64,000 nt of DNA, taken from NCBI GenBank assembly GCA_037179335.1, contig JAKZHN010000001.1, positions 1,302,001 to 1,366,000 of the forward strand, read 5' to 3'. Both the position numbers and the translations under genes were made by a program. Within the stretch, counting starts at the first letter, position 1; every line of letters begins with the position of its first letter. The DNA is from Cyclaneusma minus (taxonomy: Eukaryota > Ascomycota > Leotiomycetes > Marthamycetales > Marthamycetaceae). The notes beneath the pieces are model-generated. The model made no database searches. It saw only the letters and a list, made by a program, of their open reading frames with translations, and had not been told where the DNA came from. Shown here piece after piece: positions 32,837 through 43,176 of this stretch.

Positions 32837-35641
32837 ATGACCCAACCTGGCTCAATGCCCGGTCACGGGAGCGAGGAATATGGCGCATCTGCAGAAAGCC
32901 CGGGGGAAGGCCGTGAGCGGGGCTCGCGCAGGAAGAAGCTGGCCGGATACCTGAAGGCTGCGAATGAGCTGCGCCAGACGTATCAGCAGTCTTATGCCGA
33001 ACAATGGGCTTCGAAGAATGGCGGCAGTGACATGAATGATGCCATGGGTGGGATTCCGGGCGCATTTCCTGATGTTGAAATCGTGAGGAATGGTGATGAA
33101 GAGATGATCTTGTTCCCGTCTTACTGCAAGAGACACGTTCCTCAAATATCCGAACCTGCCTCACCGGCTCATAACGATGGGGACGATCGGGGTACACACG
33201 ATGAGGGCTACTGGAAACGTCAGTGGGACAAGCACCAGGATGACAGGGCCATTGTCGACGTGGACGTCCGGGGATGGATCTACTCGCCTCATCGAGGTCC
33301 ACTGAACAGGAAAAACCGTCTTCTAATCGGCCTGGCTCGGCAGCTAAGCGGTGTGCCAGCTCCTAAAGCCGATCCTTCTCGGAGCGTCAGTCCTGACAGC
33401 AGTCATTCATTGCGCGCTAAGCATGAGGAACACCAAGCTCGAAAATTCGAAGAAAAGATTGCCCGCGAAGCCGAGCAGATTTTGAGGAAAGGCAAAAGTG
33501 AGGAAGAGACTGCCGAGCGAGGAGGATATAGTGAGAAGCCCCAGGACGATTCGGATAGTGACAGTGTCTATAGTGATGCTCTAAGTCGCAGCCGAAGTCG
33601 CACTCCAAAACTAGAAGATCCCCCTGGCCCTGGCCGGCTCTCGAAAAAGGCCTCTTTTGCTCATCCTTCTGAAATGTCGCCGGCTGATTTGCTGACGGCG
33701 AATACAAATCTCCTGGCGAGACTCAAGCCCTTTCTTACGAACCCGTTGGTCACTAGCCCCGTCACAATATTCTTCTATAATGAGGAGAAATCCGAGTCCC
33801 GTACTGTCATGACGAACGATGCAGGTCACTTCAATATACGCGCGCCTTTGGACTTTTTGCCTACGCATGTTCGCGTCCTAGCATCCGAAAAACTTTCGGC
33901 CACTGAAGCTGTCAAAATTATTGAGCCGAAAGGGATTAGTGTTATATCGGACGTGGACGACACCATCAAGCATACGTCAATAGGGGCCGGAGCCCGCGAA
34001 ATTTTCAGAAACGCTTTCATCAGAGATCTTGCTGACCTCACGATAGATGGAGTAAAGGAGTGGTACAACACTATGTATGATATGGGGGCGCCATTCCACT
34101 ACGTGTCAAACTCGCCTTGGCAACTGTTCCCAGTCCTGGTCAGCTACTTTCGGCTTGCAGGGCTTCCTCCCGGGTCGTATCACCTCAAGCAATACAGTGG
34201 CATGCTTCAAGGCATTTTTGAGCCCGTTGCTGAACGGAAGAAGGGCACACTTCAAAAGATTATGCGAGACTTTCCTGAAAGAAAATTCATACTCATTGGA
34301 GACAGCGGCGAAGCAGATCTTGAAGTCTACACTGATACAGTCCTCGCGAATCCAGGGAGGATTGTTGGTGTGTTCATTCGAGACGTCACAACACCCCGCG
34401 ACCCCGGTGGTTTCTTCGATTCTTCCATGGGACCCCTAAGCGGGGAGGATCAGCCTCCATCGCCGCGCAAGAGCAGATTTCTGCATTCCCGTGGCAGCTC
34501 GGCTGATAGCAGGAAATCAAGCAGAACGGGTTCTCCTGAAAGGAGACCACCCTTGCCAGCCCGAATCCTCAGTGAGGCATCTCCTGAAACCAGCAGTGGT
34601 CCGGCTATGGGCACGCTCATCGATTTCTCCGAAGAGCCCGAGGAAATGACCGTCCCCGAATCTCATCGTCGAGTCATGCCTCGCTCATCTTCCGCCAGCA
34701 GAGTTCCCCAGATTCCCCCTCGACGCTCCTCCCTGACCGAACAAGAACGACCCAAAGCACCACCCGTGCGTCCGGCTAAACCACTCGCTCTTCGGGGCGC
34801 ACCCCAAACGGACAGCGTCCCCGCAAAAGCAATGCCTCCGCCTCCTCCAAAACCCCGCCAACCCGGCCTCAATCGCAGCGACACTTCGCCCTTCAACCAC
34901 CCCTTATCCCAAACCCAAAACGCCTCCGATCTCTCTGCCCGCTCAGAAAAAGAAAAGGAAAAGAGCTACGTTGCCAGTGCACGTGCTAGGCTCTCCTCAG
35001 CGTACAACTCCCTCCCCGCAGCATCCTCATACCTCCCGGGCAGCAGCAGTGCCAACTCCAACGCTGCTCCCAATACCACGCCAAGGCCGCCAGCAAGAGC
35101 TACGACCAAAGCTAAATCTGAGTCGACGCTGAATGCTTCAGACATGGAAAACACGGCTACTCAAGAACAGCTTGCCCCGCTCGTCCCGCCCCACCGTCTC
35201 GACCAGCGCTCAATCGTCAAGCGTCTCTCCTGGTCCCATTACCGTTCCAGCTCAACCGACACCGAAGACGACGAATCGTTCATTTTCGGTTCCGGCTTGA
35301 CACCTTCTTCATCCAACGACAATAATGGAACATATGTAGGGTACAGCGGAGGCATGACCCCCGGTACTTTCAGCTCTTCTACCACCGCAAATACTACCAC
35401 GAATGCTGGTGCGCCGCAAGCGCCAGTGAACAAGAAAGTAGAATTGTGGAAAAGGAGATGGCGCAGGGCGAAAGAGATATTGGATGCTCAAGGTGTGGAG
35501 TTGAGGAGTTGGCGCAAGGGAGATGACGCGCGTGCGGATGCGCTGAGGTTGGTGGAGAGGACGATCAGAGAGGTGGGTGCCACCCCCGGTATAAAGGGCG
35601 GTGAGATGAAGGTTGAAGATGTGAGGAAGAGTCAGAGGTGA
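32837..35641 (+). CDS. APP1: APP1-type Mg2+-dependent phosphatidate phosphatase
   Basis: Single-exon gene, 934 residues. Yeast App1 dephosphorylates phosphatidate to diacylglycerol at actin patches and takes part in endocytosis. The catalytic HAD-like DxDxT motif DVDDT is at about residues 372-376 within ISVISDVDDTIKHTSIG, followed by NSPWQLFPVL, PPGSYHLKQYSGM and the ERKFILIGDSGEADLEVY block. The N-terminal third contains a Ser/Arg-rich acidic linker. The C-terminal 400 residues are long, Pro/Ser-rich and probably disordered, with PPLPAR, PPRRSS, APPVRPAKP and PPPPPKPRQP runs that could bind SH3 domains of actin-patch partners, as in yeast. ATG 32837 is the first ATG in this open frame. No membrane segment. 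Confidence 0.93.
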   Translation: MTQPGSMPGHGSEEYGASAESPGEGRERGSRRKKLAGYLKAANELRQTYQQSYAEQWASKNGGSDMNDAMGGIPGAFPDVEIVRNGDEEMILFPSYCKRHVPQISEPASPAHNDGDDRGTHDEGYWKRQWDKHQDDRAIVDVDVRGWIYSPHRGPLNRKNRLLIGLARQLSGVPAPKADPSRSVSPDSSHSLRAKHEEHQARKFEEKIAREAEQILRKGKSEEETAERGGYSEKPQDDSDSDSVYSDALSRSRSRTPKLEDPPGPGRLSKKASFAHPSEMSPADLLTANTNLLARLKPFLTNPLVTSPVTIFFYNEEKSESRTVMTNDAGHFNIRAPLDFLPTHVRVLASEKLSATEAVKIIEPKGISVISDVDDTIKHTSIGAGAREIFRNAFIRDLADLTIDGVKEWYNTMYDMGAPFHYVSNSPWQLFPVLVSYFRLAGLPPGSYHLKQYSGMLQGIFEPVAERKKGTLQKIMRDFPERKFILIGDSGEADLEVYTDTVLANPGRIVGVFIRDVTTPRDPGGFFDSSMGPLSGEDQPPSPRKSRFLHSRGSSADSRKSSRTGSPERRPPLPARILSEASPETSSGPAMGTLIDFSEEPEEMTVPESHRRVMPRSSSASRVPQIPPRRSSLTEQERPKAPPVRPAKPLALRGAPQTDSVPAKAMPPPPPKPRQPGLNRSDTSPFNHPLSQTQNASDLSARSEKEKEKSYVASARARLSSAYNSLPAASSYLPGSSSANSNAAPNTTPRPPARATTKAKSESTLNASDMENTATQEQLAPLVPPHRLDQRSIVKRLSWSHYRSSSTDTEDDESFIFGSGLTPSSSNDNNGTYVGYSGGMTPGTFSSSTTANTTTNAGAPQAPVNKKVELWKRRWRRAKEILDAQGVELRSWRKGDDARADALRLVERTIREVGATPGIKGGEMKVEDVRKSQR

Positions 35642-36436
35642 AGTGAGAAGTGGGATTGAAGCGACGGGATGGACATAGGGGTCGGTTTTGGTGAAAGCGG
35701 GAGTTGAGGAAAACAGAAACACGGATATGAATTAGGGACCGGGAATTAGGAATCGATTAGAAGGAAGGCGCATAGAAAAGAACAAAACAGGGCGGACTAT
35801 GGGTACATGCGATTCGTGTATACGTAGGCGCGGGTTATGGCGCGTGCTGTATGAATAGAACTAACGGCCTCAGTCCTTGGATTAATGGGTCGTGAGGATA
35901 GCGTTGCCTCTTACGGAATTACAGGAACCAGAATTTTCTCTTCAAAAGTCCAATGACTGCTGACCTGTTCGCGGCTTAGTCTAGTTCGCCGACCAAATGT
36001 CTAGAATCGCAAATAGTTTGCAAAAGGCTAAATCGAACACAATAGCTGCAAAAAACGCCAAAAATGACTAATAAGAGCGGGGTATAACAGGCTTATTCAG
36101 CTACCATTACAGCACAATATAACAGGCTTATGCAGCTACCGGTTCATCATTGTGCCGCTTTCCTCTCGGAATGTGCTTGGATGAAGGTGTTTGACAATCG
36201 TGCTTCATATTTCGACCATGACAAAGTGAAGGGAATGGGGTTCCGAGATCCTCGAAAAAGACCAACAATGCTTAGTGCCGAGTCAAACTGAAGCATTCTA
36301 CCCACCACTTTGATGAACACTCACCAAACAGGTTTTGTATCGAAGAAAATGCCCTTTTTTGTGAAAATGGTATGGGTATGATCCTACCCAGGGCAGCGGA
36401 AAGGCTGGATAACAGCGGTTAATTCTCCAAGGGCTG

Positions 36437-36469
36437 GAAAGCTGCAATCCTTATGGGCTTGCAGCTTTC
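36437..36469. repeat. inverted repeat GAAAGCTGCAA / TTGCAGCTTTC
   Basis: Perfect 11-bp arms with an 11-base loop. The flanks repeat pieces of the same motif (CCTTATGGG; GCCATAAGGGCAG). Function unknown; could be a decayed small transposon or a structured transcript end. Confidence 0.6.
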
Positions 36470-36825
36470 ACGCTAGCGCGGCAGCCATAAGGGCAGGCAG
36501 CCACTTTCCTCAACATTTTTTCTTTTCATACTGGTATATGGACCAGACTTAACTTACAGGGTATACGATCTATACGGGTACTTTGACCCATATCCTGGGA
36601 CGCCAGCCCAAACGCCGGGATCCGGCCAACCTGTACTCCTTCCAGCGCCTTATACAACAATGGCCACCCTCGTGCGCATCCAATGCATCCGGTAAGGGGC
36701 GAAAAAAACAACGGTTATAAGAATCGGGCTCACGGTCCGCCATATCCAATGACCTCGCGGTCGTTGTCCACTAACCGTCCATATCTGCAAAACCACAAAA
36801 TCAGCCTTAGCTCGATATCGTTGAA

Positions 36826-36902
36826 AGGGGGGAACGCAAAGGGGGGAACGCAAAGGGGGGAACGCAAAGGGGGGAACGCAAAGGGGGGAACGCAAAGGGG
36901 GG
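36826..36902 (+). repeat. 14-bp minisatellite GGGGGGAACGCAAA, about five copies
   Basis: The unit repeats head to tail without visible change, with partial units at both ends. It lies directly downstream of the GT90 stop codon, in its 3' region. Confidence 0.9.
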
Positions 36903-36957
36903 TGTCGGTGTGTGAGACAGTCGAAGACAAAAATCGAATGCAGGCAAAGGGGTAAAC

Positions 36958-38916
36958 TCACTCAAGCAACAACCTAAAGAACCACACCTCGAAGTCGTCA
37001 TTCCTCAACACCTGCTTCGCCCACTCCCTCCCCTGCATCGCCAATCTCTCAGCCTCCCCTCCACCTGTCGCCTCCTTCTCCTTTGCCTCAAAATACCTCA
37101 CACTCTCGACCCACTCGTCGCCCTTCAAGCTCCATGGTATATAATGCACCCACGGCTTGATCCACTCCTCGTGCCACTCTCTAAAAATCGCCATCTTGTA
37201 CACTAAACTCCTCGATTTCAGAAAAGCGTAGAAGCGTCCCGAAAAGGCATTGCCATCGATGTCGATTAGGTATTTGTACTTCCATGCATCTTGTTGCGAG
37301 GCGGAGGGTACGATGGTAAAGAATTGCTCCTGAGCTTGGCAGTCGCCGGGATCGCATTGGCCGACAGAGGAGAATTGTATGTCGAACAAATCATGATAGT
37401 CACTTCGCGGCACATCCGTCAAACTCCACTGCAGTTCGTCGGAACCGGGGATGGTGGAATTGGTGAAAATTGCGGTATTGTCCACGGCGTTGATTTTCGT
37501 AACCATCTGCTGCCGATGCTGTCTCCTCCACCCACCATCGCGCGAAAAGCCTCCCGTGGTGGAGCCGCGCCAGTACATTTTGTCTTCCTTAGCAACCCAC
37601 ATCATGTCTTTGGACTCGTTGTATTTTACTTTGCCGTACCAGTACCAAGGGGACGGATACACGATGTCTTGAAAAGACGAGATTTTCGATTGCGAGAATA
37701 TGGGGAAGAGGTCGTGAGCAATGTTGAAGGCATTAGGGCGGTCGAAAAATCCGTAGCTCGAGGAGAAGGACGGCGAGTTGCAGATGTCGCTGAAAGCCGT
37801 GTGATTGTGCACGAAGGAGAGTTCGCCCAGCCCATACGCGCTGGTATCGTCTTTGGGATTTTCTTCGAGGGAGCGCGCTGGCGAGCCAGGGGGACAAGAC
37901 ATGCGAGATTCGGTCCAGGTCGGCTGATGCGCGAAGCGATTGAAGCGCGTGGTTTTGAATTCTTCGATGCGGCTGCCGTCGTTCATGTCTTTGGGCCGTG
38001 CAGACCAGCTGTTTCGTGGCTTCACAACTCTATTGGAGGCTGGCATTGCTTCGCCTTTGGCTTTATGGACAAGTCGGGAGAGATCATCGTGCGGAACTAC
38101 CACGCGCGGTTCGTCGTGAATATTGAAGGCTAGGTCCATGTCCGGGAGATACTTGAGAAAGGGCGCCATCATCCCCTTCGTGGCGTTCTTCTGCCATTCT
38201 TCGCCGCCGGTCATTTTTGTGATCTTGCCATCCCTGACTATGACGGCTATAAGCGCATTGTCAAAACCAATTGCTTCTTTCGCCCTGTGTCGTATGGTCG
38301 AAGGTTCAAGTCCCCAGAACGGGGTCAGAGACTCGTGGATAGAATCGTATTCATCGATCAACTGCACGTTCTTCTTCTTCGCGAACTCATACCATTTATC
38401 GAAATTCGGGGGCGGAGGGGTGCCATATCGTCTGCGATACTCTGCGACGGCTTCGGCGAGGGATTTCGACTGCTTCTTCTTGACGTCCTCGAAATTCCGT
38501 TCGGCTTCTGCTATTAGTTTCGATATAGGATGTGGTTCGCCCGCGGGTAGAGGTTCGTATATCGGTGGGTTCTCTGGAGACGGGTCCGCTACAGACGCTT
38601 CCGGCAGAAGGCCATTCCCAACTTGAGCTTTCGAAGGTGCTTCTAGTGGGATTTCCTGTGGTATAGTGGTGGTAGCCAGCGGTTGACGCCAAATAAATGC
38701 GGCGATGGCCAGCACAATGAAGATGGCCACCAACACCGACAGCTGCTTGGTCCGCATTTTCCTCCTCAGTCGCCGCAGCAGGGCATTGGAAGAGACGTGC
38801 TGGTCCTCGGAGGCGTCTTCGAAGGACTCGAGCACTTGGCTCTTGAGGATGGTCGGTGTCGGTTGGCGGTAGGCATTGCTAATGTTGCGCGGGCGCGTTC
38901 CACCTAATCTATCCAT
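36958..38916 (-). CDS. GT90 family (CAP10-like) glycosyltransferase, type II membrane protein
   Basis: Single-exon gene, 652 residues. GT90/CAP10 relatives transfer xylosyl or related sugars to glycans or cell-wall polymers in the Golgi. After a basic N-terminal tail (RRLRRKMRTKQ) comes one membrane anchor (LSVLVAIFIVLAIAAFIW, about residues 60-78), then a stem with Pro-rich sequence and a coiled segment (AEAVAEYRRRYGTPPPPNFDKWYEFAKKKN), typical for fungal members. The CAP10 core is recognised by DKMYWRGSTTGGFSRDGGWRRQHRQQMV, YKYLIDIDGNAFSGRFYAFLKSRSLVYKM and the HYIPWSLKGDEW region. The stop is followed by the 14-bp minisatellite. Acceptor and sugar donor cannot be read from the sequence. 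Confidence 0.9.
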   Translation of the reverse strand: MDRLGGTRPRNISNAYRQPTPTILKSQVLESFEDASEDQHVSSNALLRRLRRKMRTKQLSVLVAIFIVLAIAAFIWRQPLATTTIPQEIPLEAPSKAQVGNGLLPEASVADPSPENPPIYEPLPAGEPHPISKLIAEAERNFEDVKKKQSKSLAEAVAEYRRRYGTPPPPNFDKWYEFAKKKNVQLIDEYDSIHESLTPFWGLEPSTIRHRAKEAIGFDNALIAVIVRDGKITKMTGGEEWQKNATKGMMAPFLKYLPDMDLAFNIHDEPRVVVPHDDLSRLVHKAKGEAMPASNRVVKPRNSWSARPKDMNDGSRIEEFKTTRFNRFAHQPTWTESRMSCPPGSPARSLEENPKDDTSAYGLGELSFVHNHTAFSDICNSPSFSSSYGFFDRPNAFNIAHDLFPIFSQSKISSFQDIVYPSPWYWYGKVKYNESKDMMWVAKEDKMYWRGSTTGGFSRDGGWRRQHRQQMVTKINAVDNTAIFTNSTIPGSDELQWSLTDVPRSDYHDLFDIQFSSVGQCDPGDCQAQEQFFTIVPSASQQDAWKYKYLIDIDGNAFSGRFYAFLKSRSLVYKMAIFREWHEEWIKPWVHYIPWSLKGDEWVESVRYFEAKEKEATGGGEAERLAMQGREWAKQVLRNDDFEVWFFRLLLE

Positions 38917-39986
38917 AGCTGCAGGCGGGCAGAATTCCTTCTAGCCCTTGCTTCCAGTAGTCCTGCCTTCGGGCCAGGTGTGTAACTGTATCAGGTTGGG
39001 CCGCGTATGATTGACTAAGGTAGCGTGCCTGCATTCCTTTTGCTGCAGGCGTGGACGTGTGGCCGTGGGAAGATCCAAGTGGGTCGACCAGCTACCTTCC
39101 GCGCATCGTGAGAATATTGGGTGGTGGAACGACTCGGGGTCCGCAGGAGCAAACAAAGTCGGACGCTGTGCGAGTCGCCGGACAGGAGTTGATGGCTGTA
39201 CAATTGAAGCGAGGGAGCCTCGACAACGCTCGAGATTTAGACTTCCCGAGGCTTGGCAGTGTCTTATCGAAACTTGGATAAGTTCGAAGGAAGCAAAAGT
39301 GTTCGACTTGTTACGTGCATACTGGAGTTCTGCCAGGTCGACCGCCAAAGAGCTGCCAAAAGGGGACGGGTGTGGGGTAGACATCCCTGATTTAGCAATC
39401 TCATGTGGTGCTGGAGGCGGCTGAGGTTCAGGTTCCACGGTAGCAATGATGATCTGCGGCTGGATGATGAGGCAACATGGGAGGACTCAGGGTATGACCA
39501 GCCCGACATAGGACACGAGGTTGAAGAGAGTTCCGACTAACCAGGAGAAATCCAGATAATATTCCGAGCAATAGACCAACTCTACATAGGAATTAGAAAT
39601 TCTAGAAGGAAGACGATTGGAGCCCTCCTGGATTCCTTCCACTTCGTTTATGGGGCTTACAGTATTATATTCACACCGACTATGCTTCTCAGACCTTTGC
39701 TTCTGACTCGAAGCCGTGTCGTTTCGAGCAGAGCCATTTGGATTCCATGATGCACGCACAATCAAACAACATGGGACGCTGGAACGACTTTTTATTTGAG
39801 CCAGCCTAAGCTGAAGGGAGCAAGCACGACTAGCAAACAGCACATGCATGCATCTCACAAAGCTTAGAGATTGCGGTAGCGCGCGGAAGTCTTGAATTTG
39901 TATGCAGATCGGTATCTCAGGTCATGCCGTGATGCCCATGACTTTTGCAAATGCTAGAGCTCCTCCAACGCCGTCGACTCAGCCAC
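38917..39986. other. intergenic, GT90 promoter and RPS22 3' region
   Basis: About 1.07 kb. A minus-strand frame of 165 codons (39438-38941) ends just before the GT90 start, with an overlapping plus-strand frame; neither looks like a known protein. A 17-base stretch (TAACCAGGAGAAATCCA near 39538) recurs near 62966. Confidence 0.4.
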
Positions 39987-40573
39987 CTAGTAGAAGAAGC
40001 CGATGATCTTGCCAGCAACGTGCTTGCGACGGGCCTCCTCGTGGTCCATGATTCCGGCAGAGGTGGTGAGGACAATGTAACCGAATTGACGGGCGGGCAG
40101 CAGCTTGACGACCCACTTCTCCAAGTCGGCCAGACGGACGTTGTAGCGGGGGGAGATGACACCGGTCTTGTTGAGACGGCCGTTGAGCTGGATGACAATC
40201 TTGCCAGAGCGGTGGTCGTCAACCTCCTCGAACTCTCCAATGTAACCTGGTTCCAGACGTCAGCATGTTGCGATAGATTAAACATTGTACTTCATGAGTA
40301 AATCAGAGAACGTGTAAGATCCTCGCAGTTGATATATCGACAATTTATAGGACTTTCGCCGTAGGAGAGAAGACGTCGGTCTAGTTATCATGCCGAATGG
40401 AAGGGACAAGGCAAGGCGCATCGCTGCTGCTGGTACGTACCGTGCTTTTGCATGACGGTGAGGAACTTCACAATGACCTTGGAGCTGGGGCGGATGAGCA
40501 CCTGGCGCTTTCCAGCCTTCTCGGCGTTGTTGATGGCGTTGAGCGCATCGTTGAGAACGGAAGTCTTGACCAT
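39987..40573 (-). CDS. RPS22: 40S ribosomal protein S22 (uS8 / S15a)
   Basis: Small-subunit ribosomal protein, 130 residues, two exons: 40573-40441 and 40246-39987, with a 194-nt intron that interrupts a Gly codon (QKHG-YIGEF). The whole sequence follows the eukaryotic uS8 pattern: MVKTSVLNDALNAINNAEK, RPSSKVIVKFLTVMQKHGYI, DDHRSGKIVIQLNGRLNK, VISPRYNV, LLPARQFGYIVLTTSAGIM and HVAGKIIGFFY. Divergent from the RPS12 gene across a 527-bp spacer, so the two ribosomal genes may share promoter elements. Confidence 0.98.
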
Positions 40574-41100
40574 TTTGGCGGCGGGAGATTCTCAAATCGA
40601 GGGAGACGGGATATGAGGTATCTGGATCCTGGGAGTTAGCCTTCATGGGCTCGAGCATAGAGAGTGCCCTCGGCGAGGGGTCTGAAGCTCTTTTCCGAGA
40701 GGGAGATGCGTATCGACATCGCCAGAGCGCTGGCCGCAGTGGGTGGATGCCGATTGCTTTCCCTGCCTTCATGAAGGGCTTTCAGACAGCATGGCGACGA
40801 GGGAGGCGTACATACCTCTGGGTGGGTTGCTGAAGGCGGTTGGTTGGTCGTGGTGATGCGTGGTACTGGAGGAGGAAGACAATTTCTGCGACCCTATCAC
40901 CAAATTCTGTGCGCCGCAGAGGGTTTTCGCGGCTGGCGTCGCTTGCCAGCCAATCACAGCCGCTGGCGGAGTGGGGTGGCTCGTGCGCCGCTAGCCGCTG
41001 GGCGCACTTTTTGAATTTCGACTACGCCATCCTGCGAATTTCACTCCCACTCTCCAACACACACTCTTCGAGGATCAATCGACATAACACTACAATCACA
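40574..41100. promoter_or_regulatory. shared divergent promoter of RPS22 and RPS12
   Basis: 527 bp between the two ribosomal-protein starts. It includes a CCAAT box (CCAATCACAGC near 40951) and a pyrimidine-rich stretch before the RPS12 ATG. Shared regulation is an inference from the head-to-head layout. Confidence 0.5.
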
Positions 41101-41722
41101 ATGGTAAGTTCGCTCAATGGCTCTCTGGGTCGCGCAATGGCAGCGCAATGCGGCCTGCATTTGAATGCGCCTCTTTCTGGACGGCGGGTGCTGACGTTTG
41201 AATGTCGCAGTCGGATGTAGAAGAGCCCACCTCTCCCGTCGAGGTCGCCGAGGCCGACGAAGTCGAAGTCAGCGGCGACGCTGCCTCCAAGGGACAGATG
41301 TCCGTTCTCGAAGCCCTCAAGGGCGTCCTCAAGCTCGCTCTCATGCACGATGGTCTCGCCCGTGGTCTCCGCGAAGCCTCCAAGGCCCTCGACAGACGCC
41401 AGGCCCACATGTGCGTCCTCAACGAAGCCTGCGAGGAGGAAGCCTACAAGAAGCTGGTCGTTGCTCTCTGCTCCGAGCACAAGATCCCCTTGATCAAGGT
41501 TCCCGATGGCAAGCAGCTCGGCGAATGGGCTGGTCTCTGTAAGTGCTCCATCAATGCGCCTGGCCGTGGCTCATTTTGCTGACTGGTGTTATCATAGGCG
41601 TTTTGGACCGTGAGGGTAATGCCCGCAAGGTTGTCAACTGCTCTTGCGTTGTCGTCAAGGACTGGGGTGAGGAATCCCAGGAGCGCTCCATCCTCCTCAA
41701 CTACTTCCAGACCGAGCAATAG
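41101..41722 (+). CDS. RPS12: 40S ribosomal protein S12 (eS12)
   Basis: Small-subunit ribosomal protein, 151 residues. Exon 1 (41101-41103) is only the ATG; the intron 41104-41210 begins GTAAGT right after it. Exon 2 is 41211-41538 and exon 3 41598-41722. Family landmarks: SVLEALKGVLKLALMHDGLARGLREASKAL, AHMCVLNEACEE, LVVALCSEHKIPLIKVPDGKQLGEWAGL, then CVLDREGNARKVVNCSCVVVKDWG and the EESQERSILLNYF tail. The start is secure because exon 2 has no ATG before the conserved region and the frame joins ATG to SDVEE. An intron straight after the start codon is a known arrangement for fungal ribosomal genes and may hold expression signals. Confidence 0.98.
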
Positions 41723-43176
41723 ATCATCCGTCGATGAGTCGGGCTGCTGTGCACAGAGCGCAGTTGGCTATGGCAATGGCTTAATACTTCTTCTATGTGC
41801 ACTATCTTCCTAGATACATTACGGACGGTGGTCAAAAAGGGGTCATAAATGGAAAGCACATGCCTAGCCAAGTTTGGTCTTTGAATTGCGGTGAACGTGA
41901 AAATTGTGATGCCAGAGTGGTGGGAGTGTGATGCTATTTGTCCGTCTTTGACTTCCTTCTTGTGCCACTGCAGGAAAGCTTGCTGCGGGACCATTGATGT
42001 TCTCTCCAGATCTTCCTCGACACATGGGCTTCGGGTGTGGTGTTTTTGTTATATTGCTCTCATGTTGGATGCTCACTAGGTAAGATTCTCCTGATGAAGC
42101 TTGCCCTGGTATCAGGTAAATTATCAGGAGATATCTCAGAGACTCATTCTCTGACAATTCTTGCGTGACGTCTTTAAATGTCATGCCCGCCCATGCTTCC
42201 TGGGATCATGATCGGGTATAACGCTTGTATCGAGAAGTGAAGTACTGGGTCCTATGTTTCCTGACTACACCTCTTAACTTTTAAGATCTCAGACTGTCTC
42301 AGACCCCCCTGGATTGCTTCTAATGGTTGGATCTACCCCCAATGACTTGTATGACCTCAAGCTAACTGTTTCAAGTTATTATACGCGACCCACGTAAGCA
42401 AGAGCCGTCCCTATCTTGCCCAGAAAGTCCACCGCAAGCCACACAATATCAAGAGAGATCATCAGAAGGTCGTACGGTTAGAGATAGCTCAAGGTTCAAG
42501 CTGAGAGAGAGACCAAGTAATTGAGTCAGCCAAAGCTGCCACATATGACCTGCTGCTTTTGCAACCAAACCCTATGTTGCCTCCTTCGAGCACTTCCCAG
42601 TATGACGTACATGTATGCAGAAAGATGGTATTCCCTAGTATGGCGAAAGCCCCATTCTCACTATCGCTCTCGGAAGCTTATGATCTTCGTGTATCGGCAT
42701 AGGACATGCAACTCGGCGTACACTCAAGCGTTTCGTTCCTGTATCCCGATTGAGACTGCATCCGAATGGAATCTGCTTCCAGGGTGCCTTGATCGAATCG
42801 CCCGTCCGATAGCATTATGACTTTAGGAGATAACCTTGCAGGTATGGCAAGCTCCACGTTTTGTGTCTTGATAGCGGGGTCTTGATATATTTCGCGGGGT
42901 ATGCAAGGCTGCATGAGGTTCATGGGTCGCATGAAACCCTTGGAATATCCACACGTCTCTCCTAACGCGCTATCGCGGATCTCCAAATTCCATGCATTCC
43001 TCGACGTATCCATATCTAGTGGCGATCACGGTGGCAAAAGTCCATGATTGCTGGATCTTGTTGACTGCAAGTGCGTGAGTCCTATGCGTCACTGGCCAAG
43101 TGGAGTGACAAGTCTCGAAGTCGTGATGCATGGAATTGAGTAGGGGCCGAGTATTCGCACCCAGCATGCCTGATTT
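41723..43176. other. convergent spacer
   Basis: About 1.45 kb between RPS12 (+) and the parvulin gene (-). Small open frames on both strands have no recognisable family. No repeat or RNA gene seen. Confidence 0.45.

Larger units (their letters stand above)
35642..36957. other. convergent spacer with duplication, hairpin and minisatellite
   Basis: Between the APP1-type gene (+) and GT90 gene (-). A short direct duplication (TATAACAGGCTTAT-CAGCTACC) lies at about 36083 and 36118; a hairpin and a 14-bp minisatellite are listed separately. No gene seen. Confidence 0.5.

Noticed and set aside
37291..38133. 280-codon plus-strand open frame
   Set aside because: Antisense of the GT90 gene; no family likeness, whereas the GT90 frame has clear motifs.
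38941..39438. 165-codon frame just upstream of the GT90 start
   Set aside because: Different exon context cannot be joined to GT90; an overlapping frame on the other strand has similar quality.
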